The notes below the pieces were generated by a model, which was not told the DNA's origin, did no database searches, and saw only the letters and a list, made by a program, of their open reading frames with translations. From a gamma proteobacterium symbiont of Lucinoma myriamae (GTDB lineage Bacteria; Pseudomonadota; Gammaproteobacteria; GRL18): DNA of 5,362 bases. The DNA lies in the NCBI GenBank assembly GCA_025655635.1, contig JAHXIM010000098.1:1-5362 (forward strand). The letters run 5' to 3'. Of the stretch, positions 1 through 5,362 are shown piece after piece; within the stretch, counting starts at the first letter, position 1, and the number at the start of each line of letters is the position of its first letter. The position numbers were made by a program, and so were the translations under genes.

Positions 1-148
1 AAACTAAAAATCAGGCAAACCTCCATTCCTGATGAGCAGAGTATGTTCTATTTTGGATAAAACCTCACTCATCAAAGCGGAGAACAACCATCTTTTGCTA
101 TATTTTTATTTTCAACTTTTCATTATAGAGTGAATTTTACCTTAATTT
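1..148. other. Non-coding stretch upstream of mrcB, with a possible tail of an upstream gene
   Basis: No convincing gene is visible. Frame 1 of the + strand is open from the window edge to a TAA at 58-60 and reads KLKIRQTSIPDEQSMFYFG, which could be the last 19 codons of an upstream gene but is too short to judge. On the minus strand a 22-codon frame (ATG at 72-70, TAG at 6-4) is also open and is probably chance. Two short stems are present and share bases, so only one can form at a time: ATCAGG (10-15) with CCTGAT (28-33), and TGATGAG (30-36) with CTCATCA (68-74). The mrcB promoter must lie here or further upstream. The best -10-like match is TATAGA at 124-129, without a well-spaced -35 element. 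Confidence 0.3.
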
Positions 149-2515
149 ATGCCTGCAAAAAGAAAAAATCCGGTTAAAAAACAATCTGCCAGCAGAAAAA
201 AGGCATCAGTTCGGAAAAAATCAGCCAAAAAGTCTCTTAGTGGACGCTTAGGGCGTTTTATAAAGAAAATAATCTTAGCCTGTATTGTTTTTGGAACGCT
301 TTTTTTAAGCTTCTATACCATTTATTTAAATAGCATTATTAAAGATAAATTTGAAGGCAGACGCTGGTCTATTCCTGCCAAAGTTTATGCTCGTGCGCTT
401 GAGGTCTATCCAGGTTTAAAGATTACCATCACACAATTTGAAAAAGAATTGAAACTGTCTGGTTATCGTAAAGATAAACAAGCTTCTACTCAGGGTAGTT
501 TTTCTCGAAATGGTCAGCGTATTGAACTGGTGACACGTCAATTTAAGTTTCCTGATGGCGAAGAGCAGTCACATAAATTGCGTATTCAATTTAACCAAAC
601 TGCTGTTACATCAATCTATGATCGTCTGAAACGTAAAAAGGTCTCACTTGTTCGTCTTGATCCAGCTGTGATTGGTAGTATTCATCCCAAGTTACACGAA
701 GATCGCTTATTATTGAGTCAGGATGAGATCTCGAAAAAAATGAAAAACACCTTGTTGGCTGTGGAAGATCGTCAGTTCTATCAACATTATGGCGTTGATC
801 CTAAAGGTATTGCCAGAGCCATGTGGACCAATATTAAGGCAGGCTCAACAGTGCAGGGCGGCAGCACTCTGACGCAGCAACTGGTAAAAAACTATTTTCT
901 TAGCAGAGAACGTACTTTAGTCAGAAAGCTTAACGAAGCTATTATGTCACTTTTGTTGGAATATCATTATTCCAAAGATGAAATTATTACCGCCTATATT
1001 AATGAAGTCTATCTGGGGCAGGATGGCAGACGAGCTGTACATGGCTTTGCTTTAGCCAGTGAATATTATTTTAAGCGTCCTCTTCAGCAATTAAGCCAGC
1101 CGCAGATTGCTTTGCTCGTGGGTCTGGTTAAGGGGCCGTCTTATTACAACCCGAGAAATAATCAAGAACGAGCGAAAAAAAGACGCAATACGGTGCTTAA
1201 AGTGATGTTAGATCAAGGTCTGATTAAACAAGCAGAATATCAAAGAGGTATTGACTCCGGATTAGGTATCAGTCGCCGCTGGTCTTTGAGTCATTCGCCT
1301 TTCCCTGCTTTTTTAGACAATGTTAAAAATCAATTGAAAGAAAATTACAATCAGGACGATTTAACGGATAAGGGCTTAAGAATTTTTACGACACTGGATC
1401 CTAAAGTACAATGGGCAGCTGAAGATGCACTAGCAAAGCAAATAAAAAGTGTCAATAAAAAACGGGCCAAGCACCTGCAGGGTGCTGTGATTGTGAGTCA
1501 TAGAGATTCAGCAGAAATTCTCGCTATTGTCGGTGGAAAAAATAACAGGGAAGGGGATTTTAACCGAGCTATCAATGCGCGTCGTCCCATTGGCTCTTTA
1601 ATAAAGCCTGCAATTTATTTAACTGCATTTGAGCAGGGCTATACGTTGTCTTCTTTACTTAAAGATACCTCTTTTTCAGCCAAAAGTGTCAAGGGTAAAT
1701 TATGGCAGCCGCAAAACTTTGATAAAAAAGAACATGGTCTAGTGCCCTTACATGTGGCTCTGGCGAAATCATACAATCTCTCTACTGCACGATTGGGAAT
1801 GGAAATTGGTGTCGATAAGGTATTAAATACAGTAAGAAGTCTGGGTGTTGAAACCGATGCTCTACCATATCCTGCGGTGTTATTAGGCTCATTGACTTTG
1901 TCTCCGTTACAAGTGAGCCAAATGTATCAAACACTGGCTGATCAAGGTTTTTATTCACCTTTACATACTATTTTATCGGTACAGGATGAAAATAATGAAA
2001 CTCTGCAGCAATATCCTGTGCGGGTGGAACGACGTATTGATGAGAATTTGCTTTATTTAGTCAATGCCAATTTACAAGAAGTTGTTAGTATGGGGACTGG
2101 AAAAGGTTTAGCACGCTATCTGCCTGCACATTATAATATTGCTGGAAAGACAGGTACAACCAACGAATTACGTGACAGCTGGTTTGCCGGTTTTGGAAAT
2201 AATCTGGTAGGTGTGGTTTGGTTGGGTAGAGATGATAACAAACCGGCAGGATTAACTGGCTCTTCCGGTGCGTTAAAAGTCTGGGGTAAAATGATGAAAC
2301 AATTAGATGTTGGTGTATTAGAGCAAAATCAGCCGGAAAATATCAAATGGTTTTGGATTGACTCTATGAATCAGTTAAAATTAACCGGTCGCTGTTATAA
2401 CGCTGAGTTTTTACCTTTTATTCAAGGTACTGAACCGGAAAATACAGAGGATTGTTCCGGGAGTCTGTTTGACGAAAAAAGCAGGACCAACTGGATGAAG
2501 CACTTGTTTCAATAA
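149..2515 (+). CDS. mrcB: Penicillin-binding protein 1B, bifunctional peptidoglycan glycosyltransferase/transpeptidase
   Basis: This class A PBP polymerises lipid II into glycan strands and cross-links the stem peptides on the periplasmic face of the inner membrane. The 788 residues show, in order: a very basic cytoplasmic tail (1-40), one membrane anchor (about 40-61), a UB2H-like region (about 85-165), the GT51 domain (about 185-360) and the transpeptidase domain (about 410-720). GT51 motifs are AVEDRQFYQHYGVD with catalytic Glu206, GGSTLTQQLVKN (237-248) and RKLNEA (259-264) with Glu263. Transpeptidase motifs are SLIK with nucleophile Ser483, SYN (541-543) and KTGT (667-670). Length is slightly below the 844 residues of the E. 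coli enzyme, and no key residue is missing. ATG 149 is fixed by an in-frame TAA just upstream (143-145), and no good Shine-Dalgarno sequence precedes it. UB2H is the docking site for the lipoprotein activator in E. coli PBP1b, which fits the TPR lipoprotein gene 25 bases downstream. Confidence 0.97.
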   Translation: MPAKRKNPVKKQSASRKKASVRKKSAKKSLSGRLGRFIKKIILACIVFGTLFLSFYTIYLNSIIKDKFEGRRWSIPAKVYARALEVYPGLKITITQFEKELKLSGYRKDKQASTQGSFSRNGQRIELVTRQFKFPDGEEQSHKLRIQFNQTAVTSIYDRLKRKKVSLVRLDPAVIGSIHPKLHEDRLLLSQDEISKKMKNTLLAVEDRQFYQHYGVDPKGIARAMWTNIKAGSTVQGGSTLTQQLVKNYFLSRERTLVRKLNEAIMSLLLEYHYSKDEIITAYINEVYLGQDGRRAVHGFALASEYYFKRPLQQLSQPQIALLVGLVKGPSYYNPRNNQERAKKRRNTVLKVMLDQGLIKQAEYQRGIDSGLGISRRWSLSHSPFPAFLDNVKNQLKENYNQDDLTDKGLRIFTTLDPKVQWAAEDALAKQIKSVNKKRAKHLQGAVIVSHRDSAEILAIVGGKNNREGDFNRAINARRPIGSLIKPAIYLTAFEQGYTLSSLLKDTSFSAKSVKGKLWQPQNFDKKEHGLVPLHVALAKSYNLSTARLGMEIGVDKVLNTVRSLGVETDALPYPAVLLGSLTLSPLQVSQMYQTLADQGFYSPLHTILSVQDENNETLQQYPVRVERRIDENLLYLVNANLQEVVSMGTGKGLARYLPAHYNIAGKTGTTNELRDSWFAGFGNNLVGVVWLGRDDNKPAGLTGSSGALKVWGKMMKQLDVGVLEQNQPENIKWFWIDSMNQLKLTGRCYNAEFLPFIQGTEPENTEDCSGSLFDEKSRTNWMKHLFQ

Positions 2516-2540
2516 TTATTTCTGATAACGAAAAAAACCA

Positions 2541-3059
2541 ATGACAAAATTATATTTAGTAATACTTCTCATCATCAGTTTGATTAATGGCTGCACTACC
2601 ATTGATTATTCGAGGCCTGATACTGAATCTACCTATAAAAGCCCACCGGTTTATGAACGATCATCTACTGATGCCGCAGAGCAGCAGCCAAGAGTGATCA
2701 CCACTGCAGTTGCTGAGCAAGCTCAACCAGCTAAATTAAAAAAGAAATCACCACCTCCCAGCAGGCAAGCTGTTCTTGACCTATTAGCTCAGTCAAAATC
2801 AGCTATGGAAGAATCCCATTATGATGAAGCTGAAAGTTTATTAAAAAGAGCCTTGCGTATAGAACCCAGTAATGCCTGGCTATGGCATAATATGGCGGTA
2901 CTCAAGTTTTATCAGGAAGACTATCAACAAGCCATACAACAGGCGTTAAAATCGAATAATCTGGAAAAAAACAACCCCCGGTTAAAGGTAAATAATTCAA
3001 AAATTATAAAACAGAGTTATATTGAATTGGGTGATCTAAAAAAAGCACAGCAGTATTAA
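2541..3059 (+). CDS. lpoP: TPR outer-membrane lipoprotein, probable PBP1b activator LpoP
   Basis: A 172-residue lipoprotein. Seen directly: a short hydrophobic signal peptide ending in the lipobox LING-Cys18, so lipidation is expected at Cys18. The +2 residue is Thr, not Asp, which favours sorting to the outer membrane. Residues 19-75 form a Pro/Gln/Lys-rich, probably unstructured linker. From about 76 onward there are two TPR repeats (about 77-110 and 112-145) and a partial third helical pair ending in LGDLKKAQQY. Known: in Pseudomonas aeruginosa the PBP1b activator LpoP is a TPR lipoprotein encoded next to the PBP1b gene, replacing the unrelated enteric LpoB. Inferred: position, size, lipobox and TPR content make this its counterpart, with the linker reaching across the periplasm to the UB2H region of PBP1b. 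It lies 25 bases after the mrcB stop, with no terminator between, so co-transcription is likely. The leader is A-rich and lacks a clear Shine-Dalgarno sequence. A generic TPR lipoprotein remains possible. Confidence 0.85.
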   Translation: MTKLYLVILLIISLINGCTTIDYSRPDTESTYKSPPVYERSSTDAAEQQPRVITTAVAEQAQPAKLKKKSPPPSRQAVLDLLAQSKSAMEESHYDEAESLLKRALRIEPSNAWLWHNMAVLKFYQEDYQQAIQQALKSNNLEKNNPRLKVNNSKIIKQSYIELGDLKKAQQY

Positions 3060-3120
3060 AAAATAAGTGATTATAGGTTTTTGTAAAAAATAGGGTGAAT
3101 AGTGACGAAAAGTTGTTTAT

Positions 3121-3150
3121 TTGTGAACTATAACGGAAATAGACTATTAT
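3121..3150 (+). promoter_or_regulatory. Candidate sigma-70 promoter for the PilJ-module gene
   Basis: TTGTGA at 3121-3126 (4 of 6 to the -35 consensus) and TATTAT at 3145-3150 (5 of 6 to the -10 consensus) are separated by 18 bases. They lie in the largest gene-free gap between intact genes. Transcription from here would give an untranslated leader of roughly 130 bases before the ATG at 3286. AT-rich DNA produces such matches by chance, so this is only the best candidate. Confidence 0.3.
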
Positions 3151-3226
3151 TATATACTTATTAAAGATATTTCTTTTGTTTTCTGATACTATTTCGACTA
3201 ATAGAATTTCAGCACTCTGCAGCAGG

Positions 3227-3238
3227 CAATAGCTATTG
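3227..3238. promoter_or_regulatory. Perfect 12-base palindrome CAATAGCTATTG, possible operator
   Basis: CAATAG is followed directly by its reverse complement CTATTG, 47 bases before the start codon of the PilJ-module gene. It is the strongest of the three AATAG/CTATT inverted pairs in this gap. It could bind a dimeric regulator downstream of the candidate promoter. A perfect 12-base palindrome is expected about once per 4 kb by chance, so its position among related repeats is the main support. Confidence 0.35.
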
Positions 3239-3273
3239 AGTTAGATGAAATATTGACTGTTGGTTATAACATT

Positions 3274-3278
3274 GAAGG
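3274..3278 (+). promoter_or_regulatory. Ribosome binding site GAAGG that decides the PilJ-module gene start
   Basis: GAAGG ends 7 bases before the ATG at 3286. The reading frame could begin at an upstream TTG (3253), but that codon has no comparable site in front of it, and the extra 11 residues would sit before an already complete signal peptide. The ATG is therefore preferred. Confidence 0.65.
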
Positions 3279-3285
3279 CGTAAAA

Positions 3286-4095
3286 ATGATTTATAAGAAT
3301 GAGCAATTTGATTTTTCAAAAGTGATATTAAATCAATTCATTTTATTTGTATTGCTTAGCTTAACTTTAGTTATCGTGCCAAGTACGGCTTTTGCAGAAA
3401 TAAGCGAGGCCAAATTAAATCATGCGATTGACCGTGCCGGTTTACAGCGGATGTTAACGCAGAGAATGTTAAAATCATATTGTCAGCTCGGACAAGATCA
3501 GTTCTATATCAAACCAGATGAAAAGCTAAAAGATGCCTTAAAGCGTTATGAGCAAGGTCTTAGTTTTCTAATAGGTTTTGAGTCGATTGACGGCGTTACA
3601 GTATCACTCAATAAAATTATTACTATCTGGCCAAAATATAAAACATTGATCACAGACAAAGCCACTAAAGCCAATGCACCTGAACTGGTGCAGTTAAATG
3701 AAAAATTATTGTCTCTTTCGCACCAGATTGTTTTAGCTTTACAAGCTGAGTCAGGCAAAGAACTGGGTAAGATTGTCAATATCTCCGGTCGTCAGCGTAT
3801 GTTAAGCCAGCGCATTGAACTTTTTTATTTACTGCGTGACTGGGGCTTTGAAGATGAGTTTTATTTAAATGCACTGGCAAAATCCCGTAAGGAATTTTCT
3901 GAGGGTTTGGCTTATCTGAATAACTATCCAGAGAATACAGAAGAAGTAAAAAAGCTGCTAGCAAAAGCAGAAAAATCATTTAATTTGTTTAGTCACTCAC
4001 TGGATGATAAAAATAACGCTTTTCTTATCTCTTTGACAGTAGGCCAACTCTTGAAGTATATGAATACAGCAACCAATCTTTATAGCAAGATGTAA
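3286..4095 (+). CDS. Exported protein with two PilJ-type (type IV pili MCP N-terminal) sensor modules
   Basis: A 269-residue protein. Residues 1-37 look like a signal peptide: Lys-containing start, hydrophobic core at about 14-31, and the cleavage-type site STAFA before Glu38. The mature part is mostly helical and carries the PilJ N-terminal signature twice: DRAGLQRMLTQRM (49-61) and ISGRQRMLSQRIE (166-178), each opening a module of about 100 residues. Known: this domain (PF13675) is the periplasmic part of the pilus chemoreceptor PilJ, and its RML-S/T-QR motif resembles the ligand-binding P-box of the nitrate sensors NarX/NarQ. Here there is no second membrane segment, HAMP, kinase or methyl-accepting domain, so it cannot signal across the membrane alone. 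Inferred: a periplasmic binding or accessory protein that may present a small ligand to a partner. The ligand and partner are unknown. It appears separately promoted from mrcB-lpoP, and start ATG 3286 is chosen because of GAAGG at 3274-3278. Confidence 0.88.
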   Translation: MIYKNEQFDFSKVILNQFILFVLLSLTLVIVPSTAFAEISEAKLNHAIDRAGLQRMLTQRMLKSYCQLGQDQFYIKPDEKLKDALKRYEQGLSFLIGFESIDGVTVSLNKIITIWPKYKTLITDKATKANAPELVQLNEKLLSLSHQIVLALQAESGKELGKIVNISGRQRMLSQRIELFYLLRDWGFEDEFYLNALAKSRKEFSEGLAYLNNYPENTEEVKKLLAKAEKSFNLFSHSLDDKNNAFLISLTVGQLLKYMNTATNLYSKM

Positions 4096-4142
4096 CTCAC
4101 AGACAACTTTTACAGCTTATAGATAATGTTTTAATTTTAAAT

Positions 4143-5276
4143 ATGCAGATTAAAATTTGTCGGCAAATTTCACAAATTAGAGCAGAAGATTGGAATGCAC
4201 TGAATCAGGATCATAATCCTTTTTTAAAGCACGGTTTTCTATCAGCCTTAGAAAATCATCATTGTGTGGGTGAAAAATTTGGCTGGCTTCCCAGACATGT
4301 GGCCGTTTATCAGGATAATGAGCTTGTCGCGGCATTACCTCTCTATGAAAAGTACAATAGTTATGGTGAGTTTGTCTTTGATCAATCGTGGGCAGATGCA
4401 TGGCATCAGCATGGTCTGAAATATTTTCCCAAACTGGTGTCATCCATTCCATACACACCGTCATTAGGCCAGCGCCTGCTGGTCAAGACTGATCTCAGTG
4501 ATATTTATTACCCCATCCTGCTGAAAACAGTCAAAGAAATTGCTTCACAGATAGGTGCTAGTGGTTTTCATATTCTTTTTCCTCACAGGGCTGAATTTGA
4601 GTGGTTAAAAGAGCAGGGCATGATGATTCGTCATGATTGTCAATTTCACTGGCATAACAACAACTATTCCAGTTTTGAGGATTTTTTAGCGCAGTTATCA
4701 TCACGAAAAAGAAAAAATATTATTAAAGAGCGTTTGTCTGTGACAAAAGCTGGAGTCACATTAAAACGTTTGAATGGTCATCAGGCAAGTGCACAGGATT
4801 GGCAAATGATGGCACATTTTTATAAACGTACGTTCAATGAAAAATGGGGTACAGCAACACTTAATCTTGGTTTTTTTCAGGAAGTTGCTCAAAATCAAGC
4901 CGATCAGGTGCTGTTAGTGTTGGCAGAGCAGGGTGCTCAATGTATAGCAGGTGCTTTGATGTTTTGCAGTGACACTCGACTTTATGGCCGCTTTTGGGGC
5001 TGTGATAAAACCATTAAGGGTTTGCACTTTGAGGCATGTTATTATCAGGGTATAGAATATTGTATTGAAAATAAACTGTCTGTTTTTGAGCCCGGTGCTC
5101 AGGGTGAACACAAAGTGGCTCGTGGCTTTGTACCGACTCTGACTCGTTCAGCACATTATTTAATGCAGAATCCTTTTAAAGAATCGATCAAACATTTTAT
5201 TGAACATGAAAAAAACAACGTTATGAACTATATTGAAGATGTCAATAATCACACACCGTATAAAAGTAACAAATGA
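4143..5276 (+). CDS. FemAB-like / GNAT-fold N-acyltransferase, COG3146 (DUF482) family
   Basis: A 377-residue soluble protein with no signal peptide or membrane segment, so presumably cytoplasmic. It matches the COG3146/PF04339 family along its whole length by recognisable blocks: NPFLKHGFLSALE (25-37), GWLPRHVAVY (47-56), DQSWADAWHQHG (80-91), PYTPSLGQRLL (103-113), a basic stretch SSRKRKNIIKERL (186-198) and the C-terminal block FEPGAQGEHKVARGF (315-329). Family members have a duplicated GNAT-like fold related to FemAB aminoacyltransferases and are often labelled peptidoglycan biosynthesis proteins, but to my knowledge the substrate is not established, so a role in cell-wall peptide modification is inference. 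It begins 47 bases after the PilJ-module gene with no visible terminator, so read-through is possible. No Shine-Dalgarno sequence precedes ATG 4143. A weak promoter-like pair, TTTACA (4109-4114) and TTTAAT (4130-4135), has a short 15-base spacer. Confidence 0.92.
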   Translation: MQIKICRQISQIRAEDWNALNQDHNPFLKHGFLSALENHHCVGEKFGWLPRHVAVYQDNELVAALPLYEKYNSYGEFVFDQSWADAWHQHGLKYFPKLVSSIPYTPSLGQRLLVKTDLSDIYYPILLKTVKEIASQIGASGFHILFPHRAEFEWLKEQGMMIRHDCQFHWHNNNYSSFEDFLAQLSSRKRKNIIKERLSVTKAGVTLKRLNGHQASAQDWQMMAHFYKRTFNEKWGTATLNLGFFQEVAQNQADQVLLVLAEQGAQCIAGALMFCSDTRLYGRFWGCDKTIKGLHFEACYYQGIEYCIENKLSVFEPGAQGEHKVARGFVPTLTRSAHYLMQNPFKESIKHFIEHEKNNVMNYIEDVNNHTPYKSNK

Positions 5277-5361
5277 ACCTAAAAAACGCAGTAGCCCATG
5301 CAACGACATAATATCCAGCACCAAACTTCTCATAATTGAACTGTTTTTCTCTAGGCTGGAG
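5242..5361 (-). CDS. Possible C-terminal end of a convergent gene (partial, hydrophobic)
   Basis: On the minus strand a frame is open from the right edge to a TGA at 5244-5242, giving 39 codons. The predicted residues are hydrophobic and aromatic, with a stretch EKFGAGYYVVAWATAFF that could be a last membrane helix. It would overlap the end of the acyltransferase gene tail-to-tail by 35 bases. I do not recognise the protein. An open frame of this length is not rare by chance, and the overlap argues mildly against it. No alternative gene is seen in 5277-5362: the + strand ATG at 5273 reads only 12 codons. Confidence 0.22.
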   Translation of the reverse strand, partial: LQPREKQFNYEKFGAGYYVVAWATAFFRFICYFYTVCDY

Positions 5362-5362
5362 C

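Larger units (their letters stand above)
3089..3238. repeat. Cluster of AATAG/CTATT pentamers in direct and inverted arrangement
   Basis: Within 150 non-coding bases the pentamer AATAG occurs at 3089-3093, 3098-3102, 3138-3142, 3200-3204 and 3228-3232, and its complement CTATT at 3144-3148, 3189-3193 and 3233-3237. Six of the eight copies form three inverted pairs: AATAG-A-CTATT (3138-3148), CTATT-6 bases-AATAG (3189-3204) and the perfect palindrome CAATAGCTATTG (3227-3238). For DNA of about 70% AT, fewer than one copy on both strands would be expected in this length. The first inverted pair overlaps the candidate -10 element. Operator sites, or stems in a long mRNA leader, are both possible. 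The function is not known. Confidence 0.5.

Noticed and set aside
4..72. Minus-strand 22-codon frame MSEVLSKIEHTLLIRNGG... before mrcB
   Set aside because: It has no ribosome binding site and no recognisable similarity, and a frame this short is common by chance.
68..90. SAM-riboswitch-like string CTCATCAAAGCGGAG upstream of mrcB
   Set aside because: It only loosely resembles the start of a SAM-I element. The closing P1 stem and the other conserved core segments are missing, and mrcB is not an expected target.
3121..3138. CRP-like half site TGTGA upstream of the PilJ-module gene
   Set aside because: The matching second half (TCACA after 6 bases) is absent; the sequence there is ACGGA.
3253..3270. 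TTGACT followed by TATAAC as a promoter
   Set aside because: The spacer is only 6 bases, far too short for a sigma-70 promoter.
3253..3285. Upstream TTG start for the PilJ-module gene
   Set aside because: ATG 3286 has GAAGG at 7-base spacing and begins a complete signal peptide. The TTG has no such site and would add 11 residues ahead of it.
3546..3979. Two minus-strand open frames inside the PilJ-module gene (3546-3779 and 3776-3979)
   Set aside because: They lie fully antisense to a gene with a clear domain signature, read as low-complexity or unrecognisable peptides, and have no ribosome binding site.
4177..4464. Minus-strand open frame of 95 codons inside the acyltransferase gene
   Set aside because: It is antisense to the conserved NPFLKHGF to PYTPSLG region, whose codon order fully explains the sequence. 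No family is recognisable in the minus-strand product.
4914..5111. Minus-strand open frame of 65 codons inside the acyltransferase gene
   Set aside because: It is a shadow of the conserved C-terminal half of that gene, with no recognisable protein features.

Overview
The window is an ordinary-looking stretch of chromosome from a non-enteric gammaproteobacterium. The DNA is AT-rich, the genes are closely packed on the + strand, and a class A penicillin-binding protein of PBP1b type is followed directly by a tetratricopeptide lipoprotein. That is the Pseudomonas-like mrcB-lpoP arrangement rather than the enteric one with LpoB. I cannot name the genus. I see no mobile element, CRISPR array, rRNA or tRNA.

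Layout. Bases 1-148 hold no convincing gene, only a possible 19-codon tail of an upstream gene and two weak hairpins. Bases 149-2515 encode PBP1b (mrcB), with all glycosyltransferase and transpeptidase motifs intact. After 25 bases, 2541-3059 encode a short TPR lipoprotein that I identify as the PBP1b activator LpoP. A 226-base non-coding gap (3060-3285) contains a likely promoter and a marked cluster of the pentamer AATAG/CTATT in direct and inverted arrangement, including a perfect 12-base palindrome. Bases 3286-4095 encode an exported protein made of two PilJ-type sensor modules with no signalling domain. Bases 4143-5276 encode a FemAB-like/GNAT-fold acyltransferase of the COG3146 (DUF482) family. 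A minus-strand frame enters from the right edge and ends inside this last gene. It may be the tail of a convergent gene, but this is weakly supported.

How they fit together. mrcB and lpoP very probably form one transcript and one machine: an inner-membrane peptidoglycan synthase and its outer-membrane activator. The PilJ-module protein appears to have its own promoter region. The acyltransferase follows it after 47 bases and could be co-transcribed, but nothing in the sequence ties either protein functionally to the PBP1b-LpoP pair. The least explained parts are the stand-alone double PilJ protein and the AATAG-rich region in front of it.
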